From positions 23,730,446 to 23,794,445 of the forward strand of contig CM043969.1 in the NCBI GenBank assembly GCA_014529385.2: DNA of 64,000 nucleotides. Reading direction: 5' to 3'. The position numbers and the translations under genes are program-made. Below are positions 33,551 through 44,158 of this stretch, piece after piece (the stretch's first letter is position 1; every line of letters begins with the position of its first letter). The notes under the pieces are model-generated. The model did no database searches, had not been told where the DNA came from, and saw nothing but the letters and a program-made list of their open reading frames with translations. The stretch comes from Adiantum capillus-veneris (taxonomy: Eukaryota > Streptophyta > Polypodiopsida > Polypodiales > Pteridaceae).

Positions 33551-35160
33551 ACTATACATGTCTTGAGGTGAGGTGTCTTTTATGGTTAGGTCAATGCTAT
33601 TTTGTGTTAGTATGTTAGTAGTTAGTAATCACTAGAAAGTTAATGTTACATTTACAATGGGTAGAGTGAGTTGATTTGATGAAGGAAGAGGGGTGAATTA
33701 AAAGAGAATCATTAAGATGGTGAAGCTTTGAAGAAGCTTGAACTCACCCTTGTGTAGATTGTGGAAAAAATGACCGCTGGTCTTCTTCTTCTTCTTCGCT
33801 TCTTTACGCCGCCGCCACGGTTGACCACCACGATGAAAAGAGGATTTGTTGATGAAAAATCCTCAATTTGCAGAAGTTATCATGGTTAAGATGCTGAATT
33901 TTAGATATTTTAGGAGAGGTAAATGAAATTGTAACATAGAAGCAATAGAGAGAGACATGGAGAGGGTGTATGTATGTAGAGGTTCATAAAAGAACTATAG
34001 GGATGAGAGAGAAGGGTAATGGTGAAGAGGGTGGGAGAAGCCATGGAAATTGCAGGTTTGAGTGAGGGAAGGAGAGGGAGGGATGTGTAAGAGTGAGTAG
34101 GTGTGTGGAAGGGTGAGAGAAGACTAAGGGCTACTTGTGAGAAAAGTGGGCAGACTGGGGTCCACTCAAAAAATCATAGCTCACCGCTGGTAGCTCCAAA
34201 AATCATGAAAAAATTTGAGGTCATTATTCAGAGCGTGGGCTACATTTTCTCTTTTGACCACCGCTCCAAATTCGGAGTGGAGATAGGTGCCAAAATTCTC
34301 ACCAGAAAGCCTGTTTTTTATGCCTGCGAAAGTCTTTTAGTGGCCCCCTCCTTTGTTGAATTTGTACAATGCATCCAAGAGTGAGCCCCTCCTTTGTCAT
34401 ATTATAATACAAAGCATTCAAGTTGCCCTTGACCCATGCATGGAGGAGGATTATTGGTGAAATAAGAAATATATACATGGTGGGACTAGTGTATGGACTA
34501 TTCATGGGACTTTAGCTCAATGAGCACATGGTGTTAGAATAATGAGTAAAAATAATAATAAAAATATGGAGGAGTTATGGATATGGAAAGATATTGGAAT
34601 CATATGATATGGTCCCTCCTTGAATTATTTTGGGTGAAAGAGGAAAAGGTATGCAAGTAAATAATATAATAAACGTAACTAATGAGTAGAAATCAATTTT
34701 TTGTTTTCACGAGGGTGAGGGTGAAAATGTGGGAGTGATTTGTATAAAGGAAAAAAATGAGGTTAGAATATGTACATATTGGCAAAAAATATACTTATGG
34801 TGTAAGAGGATGAAAGAAGGTGTACATAGGTTTAATAAAACACACACCTAAGTAGAAATATTTAAATAAAATACCAAAATAATTATAAAAAATCCCTATA
34901 TTTAGGCCATATATACAATGAAATATTTACACACAAAGAGGCCATAATATACTTTTATTTTTTATTTTTATTTTTTTTTTTGGCTCACCTAGCCCAGTGA
35001 CTAGCTAGCTGAGGGTTTTTAAGAAGATATGGGAAAAGCCCCCTAACTCACACACGCCTATGTACAGTGAAATGGTAGGGATAGCCATAGCGTTTGGGTG
35101 AATTTGGTAGGGTGGAGTAATCTAGTATGGCAATTATGGAGAGCCGAAAAACGGCTATCA
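32494..35160 (-). repeat. 5' LTR of array copy 3 (outermost LTR)
   Basis: The LTR is 2667 bp, TGAGGCGG...GGCTATCA. The minus-strand TATA box is at 33327-33334 and the (GA)n tract at about 33518-33548. Directly beyond 35160 the sequence changes to another gypsy gag. CTAGT at 35161-35165 would be the right target duplication; its partner lies before the window. Confidence 0.93.
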
Positions 35161-36162
35161 CTAGTTAACACCTGTCTTGGCAATGGATACATGTCTCCCC
35201 CCATCCTTGGTGGCTTATTACATTGCGGGCTGATGTGGCCAAACTCTCCACAATTATAACATGTGGGTGTCTGACTCTAGAACCTACCATTGCTTTGTCC
35301 AACACCATTCCTGGGTCTCTCTTCACCTCCAAGATGATTTGAAAACCTCCCTAGACCTCAATTATTTCCCACATTACCTAGCATGTTTAGACTAAGATTC
35401 TTCATTAAATCTACAACTTGCCTCATGTCTTGCCTTAGCCCATCAGCTTGCACTGATGTAGTGACCACTGTTGGCATAACCTGAGGAGTAAAAGAAACCA
35501 CTGGTTCATGATGAACCCTTGGCGTGCGACCTTGCAAAGAATCCATAGGATGAAACTCAGACCTCCTAGGCGAAGACTCCACCCCTACCTGGATCATTTT
35601 CCTCAGCTTCCACTCTTTGTTCCTTGCTACCTCTAGTGCATCTTCGTATGTCCTAGGCTTCTTTAGCTCCACTCTCCAACGTATATTCTCCCAAAGACCA
35701 ACCAAGAATCTGTCCTTCTTCATCATGTCAGGTGGGGGTACCTGTAGTGCTAAGGCCTTGCACATCCGCTCCCATGCTAATGAAAACTTACGTATGTATG
35801 GATCTACTAGCTCACCTTCCTTTTGCACCAAACCTTGTACTTCTTGCCATACTTTGTCAAGATCTTCTGTCTTCACAAACTCCACTTCCAATCCATGCCT
35901 TAGATTGTCCCAACTCAATCTTATAGGTGGATCAACCACACGTAACTCCTCTTCAAATGCTTTGGACCAAACTCGTGCATCACTTTTCAAACAAATTTGG
36001 AGAAGACGTAACATCAGCGTCGGGTCATGGTTGCTAATGCAGGAAACCTCCATCTTTTCCAGAAAGTCTTCCACATCTTCATCACTTCTTCCATGAAATT
36101 CCGGATAAGAGAAAGCCATGGCTACCCAACTTTCAATGCTTTGAGAACCCCTTTGAACACGT
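35161..36162 (-). pseudogene. Gag of a second gypsy family (array target)
   Basis: A frame ending at 35358 encodes a Gag capsid-like domain, starting at the Met of MAFSYPEFHGRSDEDVEDF (36120), with KSDARVWSKAF and a downstream MKKDRFLVGLWENIRWRVEL segment. It differs clearly from the array and third-gypsy Gags. After a stop, a zinc knuckle CYNCGEFGHISPQC is readable in another frame at 35220-35261. The gene is cut at 35160 by the array and its leader is separated at 36162/55621 by the third gypsy element. Its LTRs are not recognised here. Confidence 0.85.
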
Positions 36163-38492
36163 TGGAGAGGGGGAATGGGGAAACACACCCAGCACAAACA
36201 AAAGGGCCTCTCTATAGCTCAGGGTAATCACAACACCCCTATCCTCTCAGAAAACACCTTCAAAGAAACACTTAACACAAGCAGACCACCGCCTGCTCCG
36301 TTGCCACTGCTCACACACTCTACAAACCCACCACACAAGGTACACCTACTACCACTGCCTGTTTCCACCCTCACACACGCACACAACCACTCAATCTCAC
36401 TCTCTCACTCAAAACACCATCGGTCCGGGGGGGGCATACACTTCCACACAGCCGGCATCGAGGAGGGACATGAAAGCAGGAGAAAGAGAAGGGGGGTAGG
36501 GGAAACAACAGCACGGGAAGCAATTGTGGCTTGATTGCACTTCAGAAAACACATACACCAGATTGCAATGCCATCACCATGGCCATTTTCAAGCAAAAGT
36601 TACAAAGGGGCTAGCTTTCTAGAGAACTCCACTTTGCAAGCTTCAAACGGCACCACAAAAGGCCAAGAAAAAAACCCCAAATTTGATCTATTTTTGACTT
36701 TTATAGGGGGGACTTTAATTTGGGAATTTACAATTTAATAGGTCCACTTGGCACCTTGAATTGGTATCTTTTGGGGAAGAGGTCACCGCTTTGCTCTATT
36801 TCTCTCTTCTTCACTCTTTGCACTTGGGGGGGGGGGGGGCATTAGGGATGTCGCTATTTCCCCCTAGCTTTCATTTTTATTTTTTATTTTTCACTTTTTA
36901 CTCTCTTTTGGTTTAGCCTTATACTGCACAATTTTTTACTTTGACCTTCACTCCTCCTCCGGCTCCTCTTTGTCCTCTTTGGCCTTGCACTTGGCTTGGC
37001 TTTGCAACCTTTGATTTACCCGGACTCTTTGGTCTTCCCCTTTGCCCTTGCCCACCTTTGATTCTCCCCTTTATCTGGTCCTTCTTACCTTTGCATTTGC
37101 TTGGCCCGGATGCCCATGCCCTTTGCCCTTCTTTGTCCGGCCACTTGGTTTGGGCCCACTTGGCCTTGCCCTTATCTTTACGCGGCCTCTTTCTCACTGC
37201 CCTCCACTGCCTTGGTTTGCCCGGCCTCAACTGGCCCTCTATGCTTTGCCTCCGTGGGACTGCTCTCTTACCTGAGGGGGGGAGGCAATAGCAACGTTGC
37301 TATTGCCCCCTCCCTTCTCCTTTAAAATAAGGGCGCCCCATGGGCCGCGCCGCGAGAACTGCCCCTGCCATGTCATCTACTCCAAGTCACACGCGAGCGG
37401 GCCGCTCCTCGCGCCGCCTCACCGGCCAAAACCGTCGCGGGTACGCCCCTGCAGCGCCGTTGCGCATCCGCCATAGCCCCACGAGCTCCAAGCTCCCCAC
37501 ACCACTCTTCGATGCTAATGAGGCCTTAGGGCGCAGTATATATACCCCATACTCAGAGCTTCCCTCAGCGCATGTGGGGCTAACCCCATGCCACGTGGCA
37601 GCACCAGAACATTCCAGCCTTTTAAGGCCTTGGCAAAAGCAAAAAAACCTTGTAAACAAAAGCCTACTTCCCCTAGCTTGCAGAACCTGTCAAACACCAC
37701 CTAGTGGTCCAACTTCCAAGCAATCAAGGCTCACTGAGATTTCATATTTCCGGCTACAAGCCGCATAGTCCTCATCTCATCCCTAGGCTAGGAAGACCTC
37801 GGACCGAGGTTATAAAAACTGACCACATCACATACAGCCCAATCCGGGAAAATACACCTCATCTTCCAACTTCAGTATCTCACCATTCCGGACTCCATCC
37901 GACGTTTAGTCACTTCCTACTAGCATCATACGATACATACTACATACTAAACACCTGGAAAGCTAATGAAAACACCAGATGGCACATTTCCCAATGCGGT
38001 CAAGTGGGCTCAGACCCGGCCCCTGGAAAATCTTCTAATGACCATATCTTGCTATTCAAAGTTCTGATTCGCAATCCGAGAAGACAGACATGCTCCACAA
38101 CTCGAGCACTATACACATATACACTGACATCAGCCCGGGCCACCTGTCCCCAGCTGTCCTGTCCGTCGGGGATCTGCTACACACTCTTTCTTGAAACTAC
38201 AATATCTTGAGCACCGGGGCTCCGTTTGACGAGCCGTCTGGACCGGCTTCTAGAGCACGCTGAACTCTACATTCTAGAGCTTTGACTTGGCATTTTGGAC
38301 ATTTTCACCTGCCATCCCATCTGCACTACTACGCTGCACTTTTGGCCTAAAAAACCGCATCAGGCATACTTTCTCGCTATCCTTTGGCTGTGAAGGGCCT
38401 TGGCACCTACCCTAGCCTTCTGCACTGCACTCGATTGCACCCTTTGCCTGGCATAGACCACCTCTTAGCTTCGACCAACTTTAGTTGCACCA
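36163..38492 (-). repeat. 3' LTR of the third gypsy element
   Basis: About 2.33 kb. The high end is secure (in element orientation it starts TGGTGCAACTAAAG after a purine tract). The low end is less certain because the two LTR copies differ in the last three bases. It contains a G-run at about 36826-36839, a CpG-rich block near 37330-37450, a minus-strand TATATATA at 37537-37544, and a 24-bp perfect palindrome at 37284-37307. Pro-rich open frames here are by-products of composition. Confidence 0.85.
37284..37307. repeat. Perfect 24-bp palindrome in the third gypsy LTR
   Basis: GGCAATAGCAACGTTGCTATTGCC, flanked by G-rich and C-rich runs that extend the hairpin. The partner LTR has GGCAATAGCGACGTCGCTATTGCC at 54495-54518, a change on both arms that keeps the palindrome perfect. 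A weaker version of the motif lies at about 36838-36862 and 50229-50254. Confidence 0.88.
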
Positions 38493-38510
38493 TCATTGCC
38501 CAGCCCCCTC
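38493..38510 (-). promoter_or_regulatory. Polypurine tract, third gypsy element
   Basis: The minus strand reads GAGGGGGCTGGGCAATGA immediately before the LTR start TGGTGCAAC. It is the expected plus-strand primer. Confidence 0.65.
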
Positions 38511-38657
38511 GTCAAACATTTATGTTCGACCAAAAGCATATGTACAAACTTTAAAACTGGCACACCAAGTTGATGATTAAAAGCACTCACAAAACCACAA
38601 CTGTATGTACAGGCTATGTACAAAGCTTCGTCTTCTTTCTCTCGCACACCGCATGCT

Positions 38658-39725
38658 TTAGGTGGGTTGCCCACCCCCCTTGACCATAATCTGTTGCACT
38701 TCAGGCACTAGACTCCTCTCGAAGTACAATTTGAGTCGCACACTATTTACCCTGTTCCTAAGAAGTTTGCCATTTGCCCTTACCAGTTGATATGTCCCAT
38801 TCGGAAAGGCCTTCTTCTCTTTGTATGGACCCATCCACTTCTTCTGGAATGTGAAATCCAGGTAGCTTTCGTACTTCGTGACCAGGTCTCCTTCCTCTAT
38901 CTTCTTGTGTGGCAAGTTCTGATTGAACTTGGCAACCCGCTTCTCCCTTTGCTTCACATAGTAGTCTGTTGTTGCCTCTCTGTCCATCTGCAAAGCCTCC
39001 AAGCTGGCTATCCAATTCTGTAGAACTCCTTATTGAGTGGCATTGACATGCCACATACCCTTTAAAGCACCTAGCTGTGCATGCACAGTCAACATTGCCT
39101 CCTTACCATAGACAAGTTCGAATGGAGTGAAATTCGTAGCCACTTTATAGGACGTTCTATACACCCACAGACACTTCTCTAGATTTTCTTCCCACTCAGC
39201 TTCCTGCTTGTACACATACTTCGTTAACATCTTGACAATTTGACCATTATCACTCTCGACTAGACCATTACATTGGGGGTGATAGGGTGAGGAAAACCTG
39301 TGCTGAATCTTTAACTTTTCCTCTAATTCGCTCATGAGCTTGCTTCTAAACCCCTGACCCCTATCAGAAAGTAACACCCATGGAGCACCAAAACGGCAAC
39401 ATATATTATCAAACACAAACTGGGCCACAACACTAGCATTTACTTCCTTCACTGCTTTGGCCTCGACCCACCTTGTAAGGTAGTCAATGGCTACCACCAC
39501 GTATTTCTTACCACTTGTAGACTTTGGGAGAGGGCCTATAGCATCCAGACCCCACTTCTCAAAGGCGCTTTGTGCGATGATGGCGCCCTGTGACTCCGCT
39601 ACCAGTCATCTTTCACCTATAGTCTGACACTCGTGGCACGTCTTGCACCAGTAATGCACGTCCTTCACAATGGAAGGCCACCATAAGCATGCTCTAAGCA
39701 CTCGAAACAGAACCTGATTTTTTCC
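38658..39725 (-). pseudogene. Integrase, third gypsy element
   Basis: Zinc-finger end YWCKTCHECQ, core motifs GLDAIGP, LSDRGQGF and NGLVESDNG (the three acidic residues are retained), then a C-terminal GPYKEKKAF module. Broken by a TGA where Arg is expected near 39607 and a TAA at 39030-39032. The order after RNase H is the same as in the array family, with clearly different sequence. Just beyond the stop is a stretch without a gene up to the polypurine tract. Confidence 0.87.
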
Positions 39726-40600
39726 CTAATGTCCGCTCTCTTCATGGCATTGCTCCAGCACCATCCCTATCTCTTCTTTGTACAGCACCCTTCTAAGCAC
39801 TCCGTCACGCCCGTAGTTCATGAGATCTTCACCTACCAGTGTGAATTTGAGGGCCTTTTGCACTACTCTTCTCTTTTGTAGCTTGGACAAACCCTCTGAA
39901 CATTGCCCTGCACTCAAAAAGCCTTCAATCTCCTTAAGAGTCTCTCTACCTGCATAAGTGGTTGGGGCCACATATAGACCTGCAACATGTACTTGCACTT
40001 TGCTGCTAGCTAGTTGATCCGCCTCTTGATTCTGCTCTCTCCTCACATGCTTGAATTGGACTTCTTCAAAAGACTTCAACATCTTCTTGATGGAAAAGAA
40101 TCACGCTTTACCTGCCATTGGCCTAACAGTTCTTTGATCACTAGCAATGCATCTCCCTTCACCACCAATCTTGAAATGCCGAACTCTATGCACTGCTTCA
40201 AACCCAAATACAGAGTGAGATACTCCGCCTCATTATTGGTGTGGACATCCTCTAAATCGTATGCCTTCGAAAATATAGTTTTGCCATGTGGGTCGTGTAT
40301 CACCACACCTCCTCCTGCTTTCTGCACTACCCTTCGATATGCTCCATCGAACCACATAGTGAAAGCATCTTCCAAGTCGGGTTCCTTTTTGGCTTCACCT
40401 CGTACCACCCTTGGATAGGCCGGTAAATCGATAGCCTTGCTGACAAGAATGTCTGCCAAGTGAGACCGACTCGTGTGATCCACCTTGAACTCGAACTCGA
40501 ACTCCTGTAGCTCCAACACCCACTTCATAATCCTCCTTCCTGGCTTCAAATGTAGCACTACCTCTGGCAATAGATTATTAGCCGTCAACACAAAAAACAT
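39726..40600 (-). pseudogene. Tether and archaeal-type RNase H, third gypsy element
   Basis: After a short remnant of the gypsy RNase H (FFVLTANNLLPEVV) comes an archaeal-type RNase H with MWFDGAYRR, TNNEAEYLTL, VVKGDALLVI and NQEADQLA, so all four acidic positions are present. A one-base shift near 40080 divides the two frames. It continues into the pre-integrase linker. The RT that should precede it is missing. The copia insertion starts 23 bases beyond. Confidence 0.86.
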
Positions 40601-40617
40601 GTAGCACTAGGACCGCA

Positions 40618-40622
40618 AATAT
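40618..40622. repeat. Target-site duplication of copia 1 (one mismatch)
   Basis: AATAT at 40618-40622 faces AATGT at 47429-47433. Four of five bases match at exactly the expected place outside the TG...CA ends. Confidence 0.6.
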
Positions 40623-40707
40623 TGTTAGAAAATAAGACGTAGATAAATAGATTTTTGAGTAGATTACTTAATGGAGAGAGATAGATTTCGCACACAAGAG
40701 ATTATAG

Positions 40708-40762
<55 letters not shown>

Positions 40763-42595
40763 CACGATATACGTGGTTCACCCAATGTGGGCTACGTCCA
40801 CAGGAAAGCAGCCACTCAATGGCTTTAGCACTTCAAAAGAAGAAGTAGTTTATAAAGGGATTAAACCCTTGATAGAGCTCCCGTCTTGCTTCACTCTCAC
40901 CACCTCACACTCACCTTGTTGCATCAACTTCACACTATGAAATGTGTGTAGAAATGGCCTCCTTTTATAGGCCAAAAGGGCTGCCCTCTCTAATGAGAGA
41001 CAGCCATGTGTAGCCGCCCTTGTGCGAATAAGTCCAAATCGGACCCTCCAATCCGCCCATGTGTGGCCGTCCTTGAAAAGACAAGTCCGCTTTTGAATTC
41101 GGCCACCGGCCACCGGCCATTGACTTCCGACCACTGGCCACCGGCCATTGACTACCGACCATCGGCCAACCGACCGGTTGTTTTCCGACCACTTTCCGGA
41201 CGCCGGCCGGCCATAATATTCCGGCAAAAAGGGGGGCAAGACGACGTCAAAATCAAGTGCAATGGGAGGCTTCTCTTCTTCATTCACACCAGAAATAGGT
41301 ACAACACCGTTGCCGCAACTGGCTCAAACCAAAAAAACACAAAGGGCGAGCCCCGCTCCAGCCATACACAAAGGTTTCCATGAGACCTGCTCTTCGTGAG
41401 CTTTCCCCAACTTCTAACGAGCGAGCCCTCGAAGTCCTTTTCCTCTGCAAAGTGCTTGCTTTTTCCGCGCCGCTTCACGGACCATGCATCTCGGCTTCGA
41501 TCGCCGAGCGCGAGCGTTTGAAGATCTTCTTCCTCCTTCTTAATTCCCTCTTCCTTAGCAAAAAGAAAACCATTCTCCACTTTTTCGGAGCCCGGCGCTC
41601 CTTCTCTTGGCCTCTTAGCTTTTTTAAGGAGGAAAAAGAGTTCTTTTTTGAGCCCTGGCGCTACTGGTGCCTTGGGCTTTCTTCTCTTCTTACTCAGGAC
41701 TCCCTTTTTTAAATCAACCATGAAGTTCATCACCATATTCTTTTTTGTTAAACCTTGGAGTCAAGCCACCCTTACCTTTTATCTTTACAAAACAAAGAAA
41801 GTTTAAGCATTTGATTCACGTGCCGTCGGTGCTCCATGTGTTCGGGCTTGCCCATCAGCTCTTCGATCATGTCACATGGGAGATCCACCTGTCGGCTCCG
41901 TATCATGACGCCTCGGCAACCCCAAACGGCGTGTCCCAAACATTGGGAAAAGCATCCAATCATCCATGTTCCCTACGAATTGTCGACCTCGGTCAAGCAT
42001 ATCTCCATGCTTCGGACTCCGATTCAGGTGCCGTCGACTTCGACTAGCATCCCATGCTACATGCTACCCACTAGACACTTGGCGAGCTCGAGAAAACACC
42101 AAATGGCACGTTTTCCAATGCAGCTCGGTGAGCACGTATCCGACCCCCGGCAAATATTCCTTAGGCCATAACTTGCCCGTTTGAGCTTCGAATGGCAAAC
42201 CGAAAAGACCGGCATGATCGACAGCTTGAGCTTTACACATGTATCCAATGATCCCATTTTCCGCCACCTGTCTGTGCATTCCATCTTCGGACAATCATAA
42301 CTTTCACACCGGGACTCTATTTGGTGAGCCGTCTGGATGAGATTCTAGAGCATCTTGAACACCACATTTCGGGGCACATTCCACGCATCTCGAACACTTT
42401 GACGTGCCGTCCCAATTAGCCCACTTCAGAGTCCCCTTGGCCTAAAGTTGCCCCTGATTCTTGTCCGTGAAAATTTTGGTTACCGGTGAGTGATTTTCCT
42501 TCACGCACGATGGCTTCTCCTCATAATGGGGGCCTTACAAATGTGCGCTTTTACCACAAAAAATTACAAGGGTAAATCAGGCTCCATACTTAACA
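40623..42595 (-). repeat. 3' LTR of copia 1 (long form, 1973 bp)
   Basis: TGTTAG...TTAACA on the plus strand. It shares both ends with the other LTR, including a (GA)n tract near 40710, a minus-strand TATAAAA at 40963-40969 and a GGCCACCGGCCATTGAC minisatellite at about 41093-41175. Between about 41230 and 42440 it has roughly 1.15 kb absent from the partner. Part of that (about 42010-42440) resembles the third gypsy LTR. Confidence 0.88.
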
Positions 42596-42655
42596 ATCTC
42601 CGACTTGGAGACTGATCTCCAAACCGAACCTGTGACTGCTTTCCATTCTAGCTTC

Positions 42656-44158
42656 TTATCCTTGAATGCCGATTGAAGATGAGCAAAAGCTCAACTTCTC
42701 CTTGTTGACCACCTTTGTAAACATGTCTGCAGGATTTTCACTTGTATGCACCTTTCCTAGCTTTAGCTGTCCCTCTTCCAAAAGAGTGCGTATGAAGTGA
42801 TATCTCACCTCAATGTTCTTTGTCCTTGAATGAAAGGCTGAGTTCTTCGCAAGATGGATAGCGCTTTGGCTATCACTGTACAAGACACAATTGTCTTGTT
42901 TGAATCCAAGCTCTTCTAAGAATCTGTGAAGCCACAGAATTTCTTTGCTTGCCTCCGTCATTGCTACATACTCTGCTTCCGTGGTAGAAAGTGAAACCAC
43001 TTTCTGCAGCTTTGAAGCCCAGCTTACTGCTATGCCTCCAACCGTGAACACATAGCCAGTAGTGCTCCTTCGAGTATCTTTGTCACCTACCATATCTGCA
43101 TCAGCATACCCTTCTAGAAAAATATCAGTTCCTCCAAAATACAAAGCATTTGTTGTTGTCCCTTTTAGATACCTAAGTATCCACTTCACAGCTTGCCAAT
43201 GCTCTTTACCTGGGTTGTCCATGAACCTACTCACAACTCCCACTACATGTGCAATGTCTGGCCTTGTCCAGACCATAGCATACATTAGAGAACCTACCGC
43301 TGCAGCATATGGAACTTTAGACATATAGGCTATCTCCTCTTGTGTCTTTGGACACATATCCTTCGTTAGTTTAAAATGACCAGCCAAAGGTGTAGAAACT
43401 GGTTTTGCAGTTTGCATTGCAAACCTTTCTAGTACCTTCTTGATGTAATCTTCTTGAGATAGCTTTATTGTCTTCTTCGTCCTGTCCCTTGATATTTTCA
43501 TACCAAGTATCCTCTTTGCAGCACCTAAATCTTTCATTGAAAAAGATTTGGACAGCTCCTCTTTTAGGTCTTTGATGTCCTGCATGTTAGCACTTGCAAT
43601 CAACATGTCATCAACATACAACATTAGGATGATGAATTTCCCATCTCCCAAATTCTTCGTGTAGACGCAGTGATCCGAGTTGCATCTTGTGAATCCATGA
43701 TCCAACATCCATCGATCAAACTTCAAGTACCATTGTCTTAATACTTGCTTTAAACCATACAAGCTCTTCTTTAATCTGCAAACCATTTTCTCCTTACCTT
43801 TTACTTCATACCCCTTTGGTTGAAGCATGTAGATTTCCTCCTCTCAGTCACGGTGAGGGAATGTCGTATTTACATCCATTTGCTTGAGATTTAGATCATG
43901 AGCAGCCAGAAGGCTTAAGACAAGCCTAATTGAGTTCATTTTTACAACAGGAGAAAATATTTCATTGAAGTCAATACCTTTCTTTTGAGAAAAACCTTTT
44001 ACCACAAGCCTAGACTTGTACCTTTTCTTCCCACCTTCTTCTTCCTTCAGCTTGTACACCCATTTGTTTTGAAGTGCCCGCTTACCTTTAGGCAACTCAA
44101 CCAACTCCCATGTTTGGTTGCGATGTAGTGAGTCCATCTCCACTTGCATGCTCTTCAT
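42656..44158 (-). pseudogene. RT and RNase H, copia 1
   Basis: RT with ARLVVKGF-like fingers (KSRLVVKGFSQ), SLYGLKQ and the catalytic YVDD (LMLYVDDMLIAS), followed by RNase H with GYADADMVGD, STTEAEYVA, YSDSQSAIHLA and NPADMFTK. The frame is broken by a TGA at 43844-43846, just before EEEIYMLQP. The upstream boundary is another stop at 44159-44161. Between these stops it is intact. It synthesises the cDNA and degrades the RNA strand. Confidence 0.9.

Larger units (their letters stand above)
1..35160 (-). mobile_element. Tandem array of Tat-type Ty3/gypsy retrotransposons sharing LTRs
   Basis: Three near-identical interiors (59-15330, 17995-23907, 26589-32493) lie in the same orientation, each separated by one LTR, giving LTR-interior-LTR-interior-LTR-interior-LTR. 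Once the two later insertions are subtracted from copy 1, the interiors are each about 5.9 kb. Every LTR boundary reads TG...CA on the plus strand, followed on the low side by a primer-binding site and preceded on the high side by a polypurine tract. The lineage call comes from a degenerate gypsy RNase H followed by a second archaeal-type RNase H before integrase. The array interrupts another gypsy gag at 35161; its left end lies outside the window. Unequal recombination between LTRs is the usual origin of such arrays, and collapse or duplication in the assembly is the alternative. Confidence 0.9.

Noticed and set aside
35358-36197. Gag at 35358-36197 as another unit of the third gypsy element in a second shared-LTR array
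   Set aside because: Its Gag differs clearly from 48870-49502, no primer site follows the LTR at 36163, and the flanks fit a 4-bp duplication with 55621, so a simple insertion into an older element explains it better.
36919-37768. Pro/Leu- and Gly/Lys-rich ORFs on both strands, repeated at 54076-54974
   Set aside because: They overlap each other in several frames within the GC-rich LTR of the third gypsy element, with no domain and poor conservation between the two LTRs.
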